DNA of 64,000 nt from JABMMZ01 sp964438995 (GTDB lineage Bacteria; Bacteroidota; Bacteroidia; NS11-12g; UBA955), in assembly GCA_964438995.1 (NCBI GenBank), contig CAYTMQ010000001.1, positions 372,001 to 436,000 of the forward strand, given 5' to 3'. A model generated the notes under the pieces. The model was given only the letters and a program-made list of their open reading frames with translations, searched no databases and was not told the origin of the DNA. A program made the translations under genes and the position numbers. Below are positions 9,250-18,460 of the stretch, in pieces; position 1 is the stretch's first letter; each line of letters starts with the position of its first letter.

Positions 9250-9322
9250 TCCATGTAAAAAAGATAAACGACTATAAATGTTTATCTTTTTCAATATCAG
9301 TTTTCTAATCCAAAATTGCACC

Positions 9323-9330
9323 TATATTTG
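9323..9330 (+). promoter_or_regulatory. -7 promoter box upstream of lipB
   Basis: TATATTTG matches TAnnTTTG and ends four bases before the ATG at 9335, so the transcript may be leaderless or nearly so. This argues against the longer upstream reading frame beginning at 9278. Confidence 0.5.
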
Positions 9331-9334
9331 TATT

Positions 9335-10015
9335 ATGTTTAAGGCAGTTTTACACGATTTGGGCTTAATTGAATACGGCAACGCATGGCAAGTTCAGAAA
9401 GAACTTTTTCATCTTGCAATTCAAGAAAAGACTGAAGGTAAATTGCCAAAACACCATCTAGTAGTTTGCGAACACCCACATGTATACACTTTGGGAAAGA
9501 GCGCTAATCAATCCAATTTATTGCTTTCTCAAGCAGAACTCAAGCAAAAAGAAATTGATGTATTTGATATAGAAAGAGGCGGTGATATAACCTATCACGG
9601 TCCGGGGCAATTGGTGGTTTATCCTATTTTTGATATCGACCAAATGCACCTTGGGGTTAAGAAATTTGTTTACAACATAGAGGAAGCCATCATTAGAACC
9701 TTGGCAAAATACAACATCATTTCAGAAAGAATAGAGGGTAGAATTGGTATTTGGTTAGGCAAAGGCAGTGCAAATGAGCGTAAAATTGCAGCTATAGGAA
9801 TCAAATGCAGCAGGCACATCACCATGCATGGATTGGCATTAAATGTCAATACAGATTTGGGACTATTCAATAACATCATACCATGCGGCATTCAAGACAA
9901 ATCGGTGTGTAGCATGGAATCAGAGCTTGGTCGAAAAATTGACATGGCTGAACTGAAAGAAAGTATGTTGGATGAATTTAAAAGTATCTTTGAAATAAAA
10001 TTACTCAGTATATGA
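9335..10015 (+). CDS. lipB: Lipoyl(octanoyl) transferase
   Basis: This 226-residue transferase moves the octanoyl group from acyl carrier protein to lipoyl domains of 2-oxoacid dehydrogenases and the glycine cleavage H protein, the first step of lipoate synthesis. Motifs are ERGGDITYHGPGQLVVYP (octanoyl-site loop), RKIAAIGIKCSRHITMHG (catalytic lysine) and NNIIPCGI (catalytic cysteine). The start at 9335 gives MFKAVLHDLGLIEYG, the conserved N-terminus. A further upstream in-frame start would add an implausible hydrophobic stretch. The gene overlaps the next one (LemA) by four bases (ATGA), implying translational coupling although the functions are unrelated. Confidence 0.95.
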   Translation: MFKAVLHDLGLIEYGNAWQVQKELFHLAIQEKTEGKLPKHHLVVCEHPHVYTLGKSANQSNLLLSQAELKQKEIDVFDIERGGDITYHGPGQLVVYPIFDIDQMHLGVKKFVYNIEEAIIRTLAKYNIISERIEGRIGIWLGKGSANERKIAAIGIKCSRHITMHGLALNVNTDLGLFNNIIPCGIQDKSVCSMESELGRKIDMAELKESMLDEFKSIFEIKLLSI

Positions 10016-10617
10016 AAAAAGGAACAATCGTTTTATTGTCTATTGTTGGTGTATTATTATTAATCGCTTTCAATGGATGCTCAGCTTACAACACCATGTT
10101 AAAGAAAGATGAGGATGTTACAGCTCAATGGAAACAAGTTGGCGTTGCCTACCAAGCACGTATGGATAAAACCAAAAATTTGTTTGAAATTGCTCAAACT
10201 GGTGCAGACTACGAAAAGAGCACTTTGAAAGAAGTGATGGAAGCCAGAAGCAGAGCCACCAGCATTCAAATCAATGCAGATAACTTAACACCAGAAAAAA
10301 TTGCGGAGTTTCAGAAAGCCCAAGATGCTTTCGGTTCGTCTTTAGGTAGATTAATTGCTACTGCCGAAAATTATCCTCAATTACAAGCTGTACAAGGATT
10401 TAGAGATTTGCAAGCCCAATACGAAGGCATGGAAAACAGAATTTCTACAGAAAGAGGTCGTTTTAACGATGTCGTGAAAGAGTACAATAAGTTGATCGGT
10501 GTTTTCCCAAGAAATATCTGGGCTAAAATGTTTGGATACGAAAAACGTGGATACTTCGAAGCAGCAGCAGGTTCAGAAAATGCGCCTGACATCAAATCGA
10601 TGAGACAGCAAAACTAA
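10012..10617 (+). CDS. LemA family lipoprotein
   Basis: This 201-residue LemA family protein is predicted to be membrane anchored. The N-terminus is a hydrophobic segment ending in FNGCSAY, a plausible lipobox. The rest is helical with the family core: about 30-120 includes KKDEDVTAQWKQVGVAYQAR, LIATAENYPQLQA follows, and then FRDLQAQYEGMENRIS and a FNDVVKEYNKLIGVFP-type end. LemA-like proteins commonly sit with TPM-domain genes, as here. The biological role is not established. It is the first gene of a LemA-TPM-TPM unit and is coupled to lipB by a 4-base overlap. Confidence 0.9.
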   Translation: MKKGTIVLLSIVGVLLLIAFNGCSAYNTMLKKDEDVTAQWKQVGVAYQARMDKTKNLFEIAQTGADYEKSTLKEVMEARSRATSIQINADNLTPEKIAEFQKAQDAFGSSLGRLIATAENYPQLQAVQGFRDLQAQYEGMENRISTERGRFNDVVKEYNKLIGVFPRNIWAKMFGYEKRGYFEAAAGSENAPDIKSMRQQN

Positions 10618-10625
10618 TTGATCCA

Positions 10626-11063
10626 TTGAACTCAAATTTTCTATTGACATTTGCAGAGCGAGATGACATTCAGAAGGCTATTGCCGAAGCTGAATTGAGA
10701 ACATCTGGTGAGATTCGTGTGCACATTGAGAAAACACACGGAGGAGATGTTTTTAAGCGCGCTCTTGAAGTGTTTTCGACATTGAAAATGCATGAAACGG
10801 TACTTCATAATGGGGTATTGTTTTATCTAGCAAGTACAGATAGAAAATTTGCCATAATAGCAGACAAAGGTATCAACGACAAGGTACCCCTAGGTTTCTG
10901 GAATGCCATTTCTGAAGTGATGTCTCAAGAATTTAAATCAGGGCGTTTTGCTTCTGGTTTGATCACTGGAATCTCGATGGCTGGTGAACAATTGAGACAC
11001 CATTTTCCAGTTAACCCAGATGATAAAAATGAACTAAGTAATGACATCAGTTTTGGCGAATAA
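10626..11063 (+). CDS. TPM domain protein without signal peptide
   Basis: This 145-residue protein consists mostly of one TPM domain (IAEAELRTSGEIRVHIEKT near residue 18, then FYLASTDRKFAIIADKGIN and the C-terminal LITGISMAGEQLRHHFP). TPM domains have been reported as phosphatase-like or assembly modules, and the activity here is unknown. No signal peptide or membrane segment is visible, unlike the following gene. The start is a TTG at 10626, and no better ATG gives a complete domain. It is nine bases after the LemA gene and overlaps the next TPM gene by 23 bases. Confidence 0.85.
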   Translation: MNSNFLLTFAERDDIQKAIAEAELRTSGEIRVHIEKTHGGDVFKRALEVFSTLKMHETVLHNGVLFYLASTDRKFAIIADKGINDKVPLGFWNAISEVMSQEFKSGRFASGLITGISMAGEQLRHHFPVNPDDKNELSNDISFGE

Positions 11064-11868
11064 TCTAATTAGCTTTAAGCGAATAAAACTTGCCATTAAC
11101 CGTGTGTTGATGCTGATGTTGTTGGTGTTTGTTACACCTCTATTTGCTCAAGAAGTGCCTGACAAACCCAATCCTCCAAGATTGTACAATGATTTTAGTT
11201 CAGGATCTAATTTTTTAGATGCCAGTCAGGCGCAATTAATAGAATCTAAACTGGTTGCATTTAATGACTCAACATCCAATCAAATTGTCGTCATCATAGT
11301 TGACAATTTGCAAGGCATGGACCCAAATCAATACGCCACCGAAATTGGTCATAAATGGGGCGTTGGCGACCAAAAAAAGGACAATGGAGTTATTGTACTT
11401 ATTTCTTTAGGAAAGGACGGAGAAAAACGAAAAGCGTATATTGCGGTAGGGTACGGATTGGAAGGCGCCATACCTGATGCAACAGCCAATAGAATTAAAG
11501 AGGAAATTCTTGTACCATATCTAAAAGAAGGCAATTATTTCGAAGCAGTGAATGCCACAACCGATAGATTGATGGCCTTGGCAAAAGGGGAGTATTCCGA
11601 CCCAATTCTAAAAAGAAAAAAATCTAAGTTGTCAGACTATCTGCCTATCATCATTATTATCATCATCATTATTGCGATTGCCAATAGAAATAAAAGAGGC
11701 GGCATGACCATCGGTCCTAGAGGCACCCATTTTGGTGGTTGGGGATGGGGTGGAGGTTCATGGGGAGGCGGCGGCTCATGGGGTGGCGGAGGAGATTCTG
11801 GCGGTGGTGGATTTGGCGGTTTTGGTGGCGGAGATTTTGGTGGTGGCGGTGCTGGAGGCGATTGGTAA
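11041..11868 (+). CDS. Exported TPM domain protein with membrane anchor and Gly-rich tail
   Basis: This 275-residue protein has a signal peptide ending near FAQEV and a TPM domain (about 55-190: LIESKLVAFNDSTSNQIVVI, KDNGVIVLISLG, YIAVGYGLEGAIPDA). A single transmembrane helix rich in isoleucine (about 205-218) is followed by a tail of roughly 50 residues made almost entirely of glycine with W, F, S and D. This architecture is the usual YgcG-like form. The first 23 codons before MLMLLVFV may be untranslated, and ATG 11110 is an alternative start that begins directly at the signal peptide. It is the last gene of the LemA/TPM unit. The role is unknown beyond envelope association. Confidence 0.87.
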   Translation: MTSVLANNLISFKRIKLAINRVLMLMLLVFVTPLFAQEVPDKPNPPRLYNDFSSGSNFLDASQAQLIESKLVAFNDSTSNQIVVIIVDNLQGMDPNQYATEIGHKWGVGDQKKDNGVIVLISLGKDGEKRKAYIAVGYGLEGAIPDATANRIKEEILVPYLKEGNYFEAVNATTDRLMALAKGEYSDPILKRKKSKLSDYLPIIIIIIIIIAIANRNKRGGMTIGPRGTHFGGWGWGGGSWGGGGSWGGGGDSGGGGFGGFGGGDFGGGGAGGDW

Positions 11869-11871
11869 TGT

Positions 11872-12588
11872 ATGTTAGATAATATCCAACTTCAAGATTT
11901 ATTGGTTTTAGACATAGAAACAGTGTCTCAAAAATCCTCATTTAACGAGTTGGATGAGGAATGGCAAGAATTGTGGAAGAAGAAATCTGGAGCTATAAAC
12001 AATCCTGAAATCAACGCTTCTCTTGTGTATGAAAGAGCCTCAATTTACGCTGAGTTTGGTAAAATAGTGTGTATTGGACTAGGGATTTTTCATGAAAACA
12101 ATGGTCAGTGGCAATTAAGAGTAAAGGCTATTTCTGGTCATGATGAGAAAGCTCTCTTGCAAGAATTTGCAGAACTTTTAAATACGAAATTCAACAAAGA
12201 GCAACACAAGTTGGTTGCACATAACGGCAAAGAGTTCGACTTTCCTTATATCTGTAGAAGAATGCTCATCAATGGCATTAAACTTCCAGATATTTTGGAC
12301 ATATCAGGTAGAAAACCATGGGAAATCAAGCATATTGACACCATGGAACTATGGAAGTTTGGCGATTATAAAAACTATACCTCACTTAATGTTTTGGCAA
12401 AATGCTTTGGCATACCTTCTCCTAAAGATGACATAGATGGCAGTTTGGTTGGCCACACTTATTGGCAACTTAATGACTTAGAGAGAATTACTATATATTG
12501 CAAGAAAGATATAGTCACTACTGCTCAGGTGTTTTTAAAGTATAAAATGCTGGATATCATACCAGTCGAGAATATCATTGTAACTTGA
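11872..12588 (+). CDS. Predicted 3'-5' exonuclease of the PolB-exonuclease-like family
   Basis: This 238-residue DEDD-type nuclease is of the stand-alone family related to the proofreading domain of DNA polymerase B. The acidic residues are in LLVLDIETVSQ (residues about 10-20), in AHNGKEFDFPYICRRM (about 115) and in IYCKKDIVTTAQVFL (about 206), where the tyrosine four residues before the aspartate fits the DEDDy subtype. HIDTMELWKFGD and YTSLNVLAKCFGIPSPKDDIDG are typical of the family. It probably acts in DNA repair or nucleic acid turnover. It begins four bases after the TPM gene and may share its transcript. Confidence 0.85.
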   Translation: MLDNIQLQDLLVLDIETVSQKSSFNELDEEWQELWKKKSGAINNPEINASLVYERASIYAEFGKIVCIGLGIFHENNGQWQLRVKAISGHDEKALLQEFAELLNTKFNKEQHKLVAHNGKEFDFPYICRRMLINGIKLPDILDISGRKPWEIKHIDTMELWKFGDYKNYTSLNVLAKCFGIPSPKDDIDGSLVGHTYWQLNDLERITIYCKKDIVTTAQVFLKYKMLDIIPVENIIVT

Positions 12589-12639
12589 ATTTATTAAATA
12601 AATTAATTAATTTTGTATAAAAGATTATTAGTTTTTTAT

Positions 12640-12647
12640 TAAATTTG
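12640..12647 (+). promoter_or_regulatory. -7 promoter box upstream of the PKD/type IX substrate gene
   Basis: TAAATTTG matches TAnnTTTG and its last base coincides with the GTG at 12647. If it is active, translation more likely starts at TTG 12656. Confidence 0.4.
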
Positions 12648-14791
12648 TGGTTGCTTTGAAAAAATTCGTTTCTATCGTTGGAATTTTCATGTTTGTTGTG
12701 GGCAGTTTACATGCTGCACGCCCAACTGTACAAGCTTCAAATTTAACTTATAACAATCTTCAGTGTAATGCGGTAAATCTAAACTTTATTGCTGGCAATG
12801 GAAGTGCAAGATTGATTGTTGGTAAAGCAGGCTCTGCTCCTTCAGATTTTACACCTAGTGATGGACAAACATATGGGGGGAATTCTATCTTTGGTTCTGG
12901 CACTGGTCTAGGTTCTTCAGGCCAATGCTTTGTTGTATACAATGCAAATGGAACCAACTTTGTAAACGTAACCGGATTAGTACCTGGTCAACTCTATTAT
13001 TTTCATATTTACGAGCATGATAACGATCCCAGTAATCCAGAATATTTAGTGACGAATCCTCCAGTAGAGGTAAGTTTAACAACCTACAGTCTCACATTAG
13101 ATTTCAGTATACTTAACATTGATTCTTGTCAAAGATTCAATAGTTTCGAATTTACCAATAACTCAGCATCTTCTATTCCTGGTATCACATACAGATTTGA
13201 ATTTCCAGAGGGTACTTCAACTAGCAATGTTGTAACCCATCATTTCTTAGGTAGTGGTTATGTTCCTGTTAAGTTAATACCAGTGACAACCATCACAGGA
13301 TGTCCAAATTTATTGACCAAATCAGTTAAGATTTTTCCAAGAAGAGTAGGGGTTATTGATTCTACTTTGTTTAAAGATACGCAATGCTTAGATGACAATT
13401 ATTTTGAATTTGGTTCAAAGGGATTTTTAATGCCATTTCCAATCGGTATCACTTACCATTGGGTGTATGGAGATGGAACAGAGTCATTTTTTGCCAAACC
13501 AAAAAAACGGTTTAAAGTGGCAGGAAACTATAACATCATGCTTGAGTTGGGTAGTACAAGTTATAGTAAAGCTACTGCTTGTAAAGATACTGTCTATTAT
13601 CCTGTCACTATATTGCCTAGTCCAGTTGGAAATATTACCCTTAATGACACCTTCCAATGTTTGAAGCACAACAAATTTAATTTTAATAATCCAGACAACT
13701 CTTTAAGTTTTTTCAGATGGTATTTTGGGGATAACGATTCAAGTAGCACTCAAGCTGCAACACATGTTTACAAAGACACTGGAAAATATAGAGTGATGCA
13801 CGTGGCATATGCCAACACAGGATGTAAAGGAAGGGATACTGTTGATATTAAAGTTTTGCCAAACCTCGATAGTCGTTATTCTGGATTGGATTCTTTCTAT
13901 TGCCAATCGAATAAGGTTGTTCAATTAGTGCCAAATGTTGCCAATGGTAAGTACAATGGGTATTTGGTAAACAATGAACAGTTAATTCCTAATACTCCTG
14001 GGTCATACAAATTAGAACACATCATTTCAGATAAATATTGTTCTGATACGACAATCATCCCATTTAATATTTACAAAACACCCGTTCCAAATATCGGTCG
14101 TGATACACCATTGTGCTCTGTATTCTCTTACGTTTTAGATGCAGGGACAGTAGCACCTTCTTATTATTGGAGCACAGGTCAAACCACTCAAACAATTACC
14201 ATCTACCAAGGAGGAACTTACGATGTAACCGTTACCGAGGGTAAGTGTTCTGCCAAAGATACCATCAACGTAGTGTTTGCATCAGCACCTAAAGTCAATA
14301 TAGGTAGTGATACCGTATTATGTAAGGGTGGAGGTATTTGGTTGAATGCCGCATATCCTAAATCAACTTACTTATGGAATACTGGAGCAACGGATAGTAT
14401 GATATATGCTTTCTCAAGTGGTAAGTATCAAGTTACTGTTACTAACCCATGTGGTGTAACTAAAGATTCTGTATTCTTGTTCTATCAGTCAGATTATTGT
14501 GATTTGTTTATGGCAAATAGCTTCACTCCTGGCAACGATCTTGTAAACAATTATTTCCGTCCAAGAGGTAGAAATATTACTACAACACTCTTCCAAATAT
14601 ACAACCGTTGGGGAGAATTGATTTTTGAAACCGATAAGGACATGCAGCAAGACAGCGATGGCTGGGATGGAACTTACAAAGGAGAATATGTACAAGAAGG
14701 TTTGTACTTATGGAAACTCAATTACACCACTCCTAATGGTCCTTACATTAAGAAAAGTAATGCTGCTGGGCAGATTCTTTTAATAAGATAA
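12647..14791 (+). CDS. Secreted PKD-type protein with gliding-motility-associated C-terminal domain
   Basis: This protein of about 711-714 residues has a signal peptide (KKFVSIVGIFMFVVGSLHAA). It continues with an N-terminal fibronectin-like segment, PKD repeats (ITYHWVYGDGTESFF near 265, FFRWYFGDNDSSSTQAATHVY near 363, and GTYDVTVTEGKC-type immunoglobulin-like repeats). The C-terminus is of the gliding-motility/type IX type B kind: LFMANSFTPGNDLVNNYF, LFQIYNRWGELIFET, DGWDGTYKGEYVQEGLYLWKL. It is predicted to be exported through the type IX system to the cell surface or medium. Binding targets are unknown. The GTG (12647) and TTG (12656) starts are both possible. It stands alone, with rocD converging from the right. 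Confidence 0.88.
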   Translation: MVALKKFVSIVGIFMFVVGSLHAARPTVQASNLTYNNLQCNAVNLNFIAGNGSARLIVGKAGSAPSDFTPSDGQTYGGNSIFGSGTGLGSSGQCFVVYNANGTNFVNVTGLVPGQLYYFHIYEHDNDPSNPEYLVTNPPVEVSLTTYSLTLDFSILNIDSCQRFNSFEFTNNSASSIPGITYRFEFPEGTSTSNVVTHHFLGSGYVPVKLIPVTTITGCPNLLTKSVKIFPRRVGVIDSTLFKDTQCLDDNYFEFGSKGFLMPFPIGITYHWVYGDGTESFFAKPKKRFKVAGNYNIMLELGSTSYSKATACKDTVYYPVTILPSPVGNITLNDTFQCLKHNKFNFNNPDNSLSFFRWYFGDNDSSSTQAATHVYKDTGKYRVMHVAYANTGCKGRDTVDIKVLPNLDSRYSGLDSFYCQSNKVVQLVPNVANGKYNGYLVNNEQLIPNTPGSYKLEHIISDKYCSDTTIIPFNIYKTPVPNIGRDTPLCSVFSYVLDAGTVAPSYYWSTGQTTQTITIYQGGTYDVTVTEGKCSAKDTINVVFASAPKVNIGSDTVLCKGGGIWLNAAYPKSTYLWNTGATDSMIYAFSSGKYQVTVTNPCGVTKDSVFLFYQSDYCDLFMANSFTPGNDLVNNYFRPRGRNITTTLFQIYNRWGELIFETDKDMQQDSDGWDGTYKGEYVQEGLYLWKLNYTTPNGPYIKKSNAAGQILLIR

Positions 14792-16030
14792 TTAAGATTT
14801 TATTTCTTCGAGTATAGTAGATTCAATGATTTGAATGCATTGCTTTACTTGTTCTTCATTGATGGTTAAAGGCGGTGCAAAACGAATGATATGGTCATGT
14901 GTTTGTTTGGCCAATAACCCTTTTTCCATTAAAGCTAAGCAAATGTTATAAGCTGTTTTACCATCAGCATAAGGCTCTATCACAACAGCATTAAGAAGTC
15001 CTTTTCCTCTAACAGCAGTGATGTGTTTTGAAGGGATGTTTCTCAAACCTTCTCTAAACAATTCACCCATTTTTTCTGCATTTTCTGCAAGTTGCTCATC
15101 TTTTACCACTTTCAATGCCTCCATCGCAACAGCACATGCTAGAGGATTTCCTCCAAAGGTGCTGCCATGCTGACCAGGTTTTAGGGTGTCCATTACTTCG
15201 TTACTTGTTAATACTGCAGATACAGGCAATACGCCACCACTCAAAGCTTTACCTAAAATTAATATATCTGGTTTGACTTGTTCGTGATCACAAGCCAACA
15301 ATTTTCCTGTTCTTGCTATACCTGTTTGAACCTCGTCTGCTATGAATAATACATTGTGTTGGCGACACAATTCTGATACTTGTTTTAAATAACCATTGTC
15401 GGGCACTACCACACCAGCTTCACCTTGAATAGGCTCAACCATAAAGCCTGCTACATTTGGATCTTGAAGTGCTTTTTCCAATGCTGGAATATCATTGTAG
15501 GGTATGATTTCAAATCCAGGAATAAAAGGACCGAAATTATTGAAACTACTTGAATCTGTACTTGAACTAACTGCTGCTAATGTTCTACCCCAAAAGTTGT
15601 TTTCAGCAAATATGATTTTAGCTTTGTTTTGTTCTACACCTTTTACTTCGTAAGCCCATTTTCTGCAAAGTTTTAAAGCTGTCTCTCCACCCTCAACACC
15701 TGTATTCATTGGCAATACTTTATCATATCCAAAATATGAAGTGATGAACTCAGCGTATTCGCCAAGTAAGTTGTTGTGAAATGCCCTTGAAGTTAAGGTC
15801 AATTTTTGAGCTTGCTCTGTTAATGCTTTGATGATGCGAGGGTGACAATGACCTTGGTTTACCGCACTATATGCCGATAAACAATCGATGTATTGCTTGC
15901 CTTCAACATCCCATACATGGACACCCAATCCTCTCTCTAAAACCACTGGTAATGGGTGGTAATTGTGAGCATTGTAACGTTCTTCTAATTCAATAAATGA
16001 GTCTGTTTTTGTATGGTTGTGAACTAACAT
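14792..16030 (-). CDS. rocD: Ornithine aminotransferase
   Basis: This 412-residue class-III PLP aminotransferase converts ornithine and 2-oxoglutarate to glutamate semialdehyde and glutamate, linking arginine and proline metabolism. Diagnostic segments are YNAHNYHPLPVVLERGLG at the start, MNTGVEGGETALKLCRKW, the PLP aspartate in FIADEVQTGIARTG, the Schiff-base lysine in LILGKALSGGVLPVSAVL, and GSTFGGNPLACAVA. The motif set fits ornithine rather than acetylornithine aminotransferase. A -7 box lies 12 bases upstream of the start. The gene ends against the convergent PKD gene with no gap, so a shared terminator region is not evident. Confidence 0.92.
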   Translation of the reverse strand: MLVHNHTKTDSFIELEERYNAHNYHPLPVVLERGLGVHVWDVEGKQYIDCLSAYSAVNQGHCHPRIIKALTEQAQKLTLTSRAFHNNLLGEYAEFITSYFGYDKVLPMNTGVEGGETALKLCRKWAYEVKGVEQNKAKIIFAENNFWGRTLAAVSSSTDSSSFNNFGPFIPGFEIIPYNDIPALEKALQDPNVAGFMVEPIQGEAGVVVPDNGYLKQVSELCRQHNVLFIADEVQTGIARTGKLLACDHEQVKPDILILGKALSGGVLPVSAVLTSNEVMDTLKPGQHGSTFGGNPLACAVAMEALKVVKDEQLAENAEKMGELFREGLRNIPSKHITAVRGKGLLNAVVIEPYADGKTAYNICLALMEKGLLAKQTHDHIIRFAPPLTINEEQVKQCIQIIESTILEEIKS

Positions 16031-16041
16031 AAATGGAAGTG

Positions 16042-16049
16042 CAAAGGTA
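16042..16049 (-). promoter_or_regulatory. -7 promoter box upstream of rocD
   Basis: On the minus strand the box reads TACCTTTG (TAnnTTTG) and lies 12 bases before the rocD ATG at 16030. Confidence 0.45.
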
Positions 16050-16099
16050 CTAAATAAAGCTCTAATGCCCTATTTTAAAGGAAGTTTTTGCGCCAAATC

Positions 16100-17368
16100 T
16101 TAAATTTTAACAAAATTCACATAGCCTAATTGGCCATTAATGTCTTGAATCACAATTGTGTAAACCCCAGACGCCAAATCACTCACAATGAGTTTATGTA
16201 AATTTCCACTAGAATGTAATGGTCGTTCAATCTTCATGCCCAATGCGTTGTAAATGGCATAGCTATCAATATTTGATTCAGAGGTAAACTCAACAAAATT
16301 GTCACTAGGATTAGGATAAGCTTTAATCGTTGACATTTTAACCTTATCTATATTTTGGTATTGAACTGATATAGGTTGGGAAAATGAATCAATACCACCG
16401 CACTTTGAAAATGCTTTTAAAGTAATGGTGTAAGTGCCTTGTTTGTACAGGTGGTTTTTGGGATTTTTTTCTGAAGTTGTATAACCATCTCCCATGTTCC
16501 AAAAGAATGAATCAGCAAAATTGCTTTGGTTATTAAATTGAATGGATAAATTGGATACTTTATTGGTTGTAAAATGGGCTTTTGTGGTGAATGCATCTAA
16601 AAGCCAATTATCTTTTTGAATCAATACCACAGAATCAACGGCTCTTTTTATATGATCAGCTGTTGTGGAATCTAAATTCAAATTTTCATGAATATTTAAA
16701 GATGATTTTTGAAAAATGGATGTGTAAAAACAACATGCTGCAGCGTATGTTCCTGCATAAGTTGGATGACTTTCATCCGGTTCGTATAATTCAATTTCTG
16801 GGCGGTGTTCTCTTAAGTATTTTCTTACAGGACCGACAGCAGATATCATAGAATTGTTTTGTTGAGCAGCAATTGTATACCTCAATTTCAACATGCTATC
16901 CATGCCATTATATGTGCAAATAGGAGGGAAATTGGGGCAATTTTGAGCATCTCCATTTTTCCTTCCCCAGGTCATGTAAAACACAACCTTTACACAAGGA
17001 TTTGCAGCCTTAGCCGAGCTATCTAAATAGTGTGCGTATGGATAAAAAGATTCTTGCACTTGATCTTCAGGGAAAGAAGGTAACTGACTTTGTTCTTGTA
17101 AGACAATAACATCCCATTTGCCAGAGCGAATTTCCATTAATTCGCCACCATTTGGATTGCTATGGTCTTCGAGGGTTTGCCCTCCACCAGAAAAATTGGA
17201 TTCTTGAACAGAGTCGCCAGTATTATCCGCTATCTGTTTGAACATGCCAGGCAAATTATTACTACCTGTATAACTGTTTCCTATAAATAATACTTTAATT
17301 GGAGGATTTTGGGCATACAATTGACAAGCAAATACAACTACAAAAAGTGTCAGTACAAATTTTTTCAC
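16100..17368 (-). CDS. Secreted SGNH-type hydrolase with PKD and type IX sorting domains
   Basis: This protein of about 422 residues starts with a signal peptide (VKKFVLTLFVVVFACQLYAQ) and an SGNH/GDSL-like hydrolase domain. Block I is VLFIGNSYTGSNNLPGMF, with the nucleophile serine in GNSYT. The acid/base pair lies in DESHPTYAGTYAA near residue 220. A PKD domain (FFWNMGDGYTTSEKNP) follows, and a type A sorting domain (AYPNPSDNFVEF to the end) directs secretion by the type IX system. Substrate is not predictable, and esters on polysaccharides are typical for the fold. GTG 17368 is chosen because a -7 box (TATATTTG, 17372-17379 minus) lies just upstream and the signal peptide begins there. A longer frame to 17425 runs through the terminator hairpin. 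Confidence 0.85.
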   Translation of the reverse strand: MKKFVLTLFVVVFACQLYAQNPPIKVLFIGNSYTGSNNLPGMFKQIADNTGDSVQESNFSGGGQTLEDHSNPNGGELMEIRSGKWDVIVLQEQSQLPSFPEDQVQESFYPYAHYLDSSAKAANPCVKVVFYMTWGRKNGDAQNCPNFPPICTYNGMDSMLKLRYTIAAQQNNSMISAVGPVRKYLREHRPEIELYEPDESHPTYAGTYAAACCFYTSIFQKSSLNIHENLNLDSTTADHIKRAVDSVVLIQKDNWLLDAFTTKAHFTTNKVSNLSIQFNNQSNFADSFFWNMGDGYTTSEKNPKNHLYKQGTYTITLKAFSKCGGIDSFSQPISVQYQNIDKVKMSTIKAYPNPSDNFVEFTSESNIDSYAIYNALGMKIERPLHSSGNLHKLIVSDLASGVYTIVIQDINGQLGYVNFVKI

Positions 17369-17371
17369 AGG

Positions 17372-17379
17372 CAAATATA
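17372..17379 (-). promoter_or_regulatory. -7 promoter box upstream of the SGNH hydrolase
   Basis: TATATTTG on the minus strand ends three bases before the GTG start codon at 17368. Confidence 0.45.
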
Positions 17380-17424
17380 AATTGAGTGGAGGTAAATGAT
17401 GCGTTTTGTCAAAATTAATTGACA

Positions 17425-17455
17425 TAAAAAAAGCCTTCGATTCATTCGAAGGCTT
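17425..17455 (-). terminator. Terminator of sucD
   Basis: A perfect 10-base stem (AAGCCTTCGA at 17431-17440 with TCGAAGGCTT at 17446-17455) and a 5-base loop are followed on the minus strand by a T run. It lies 23 bases past the sucD stop codon. Confidence 0.9.
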
Positions 17456-17477
17456 AAGTGTTATACGTTTAAATATG

Positions 17478-18368
17478 TTATGCTTTTGCTTTAGCGCCTA
17501 AAACTTCAACCATTTTAGCACCAATTTCAGCAGGAGATTCAACTACGTGAATACCGCATTCTCTCATGATAGCCATTTTAGCAGCGGCTGTATCATCTTT
17601 ACCACCAACAATAGCGCCAGCGTGACCCATTCTACGGCCAGCAGGAGCGGTTTGACCAGCGATAAAACCAACTACTGGTTTAGTGCCATTTTCTTTGATC
17701 CATCTAGCAGCTTCGGCTTCCATTCCACCACCAATTTCACCAATCATAATGATACCATCAGTTTCAGGGTCATTCATCAACATTTCTACAGCTTGTTTAG
17801 TAGAAGTACCGATGATTGGGTCGCCGCCAATTCCAATAGCAGTACTTTGACCAAGACCAGCTTTAGTGATTTGATCAACAGCTTCGTAAGTTAAAGTACC
17901 AGATTTAGAAACGATACCAATTCTTCCTGGTTTGAAGATAAAGCCTGGCATGATACCAACTTTCGCTCCACCTGGTGTCATAACGCCTGGGCAGTTAGGA
18001 CCGATAAGGGTGCAAGTTTTAGATTTCAAATATTCTTTCACTTTTACCATATCTTTAGTAGGGATGCCTTCCGTAATACATACAATAACTTGAATTCCAG
18101 CATCAGCAGCTTCTAGAATTGCGTCAGCAGCAAATGCAGGAGGTACGAAAATAATCGTAACATTAGCACCAGTTGCTTTAACAGCTTCTTGTACTGTATT
18201 AAATATTGGTTTGTTTAATTCAGGGTGATTGGTTCCACCTTTACCTGGAGTAACGCCACCTACAACGTTGGTACCATATTCTAACATTTGAGTTGCGTGA
18301 AAAGTACCTTCTTTGCCTGTAAATCCTTGTACAATTACTTTGGAATCTTTACCTACTAATACTGACAT
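17478..18368 (-). CDS. sucD: Succinyl-CoA synthetase alpha subunit
   Basis: This 296-residue TCA-cycle subunit binds CoA and carries the phosphohistidine for substrate-level phosphorylation of ADP/GDP from succinyl-CoA. Visible features are the N-terminal CoA-binding segment VQGFTGKEGTFHATQML, FKPGRIGIVSKSGTLTYEAVDQ in the middle, and the active-site histidine in GRRMGHAGAIVGG near residue 246. ATG 18368 (MSVLVGKDSKV) is chosen over a start seven codons upstream. A TATTTTTG -7 box lies 19 bases ahead at 18387-18394. No sucC neighbour is present, so the beta subunit is encoded elsewhere. Confidence 0.95.
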   Translation of the reverse strand: MSVLVGKDSKVIVQGFTGKEGTFHATQMLEYGTNVVGGVTPGKGGTNHPELNKPIFNTVQEAVKATGANVTIIFVPPAFAADAILEAADAGIQVIVCITEGIPTKDMVKVKEYLKSKTCTLIGPNCPGVMTPGGAKVGIMPGFIFKPGRIGIVSKSGTLTYEAVDQITKAGLGQSTAIGIGGDPIIGTSTKQAVEMLMNDPETDGIIMIGEIGGGMEAEAARWIKENGTKPVVGFIAGQTAPAGRRMGHAGAIVGGKDDTAAAKMAIMRECGIHVVESPAEIGAKMVEVLGAKAKA

Positions 18369-18386
18369 TTTATAAAAATTTGGGTG

Positions 18387-18394
18387 CAAAAATA
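18387..18394 (-). promoter_or_regulatory. -7 promoter box upstream of sucD
   Basis: TATTTTTG on the minus strand, 19 bases ahead of the ATG at 18368, fits TAnnTTTG. Confidence 0.45.
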
Positions 18395-18431
18395 AGATAA
18401 AATCTGTATAAATTTTTAAATATAATTTAAT

Positions 18432-18439
18432 TAGTTTTG
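18432..18439 (+). promoter_or_regulatory. -7 promoter box upstream of the YbjN-like gene
   Basis: TAGTTTTG fits TAnnTTTG and lies 21 bases ahead of ATG 18461, diverging from the sucD promoter. Confidence 0.45.
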
Positions 18440-18460
18440 CTCCCCTTAAAAGTTGGTCAA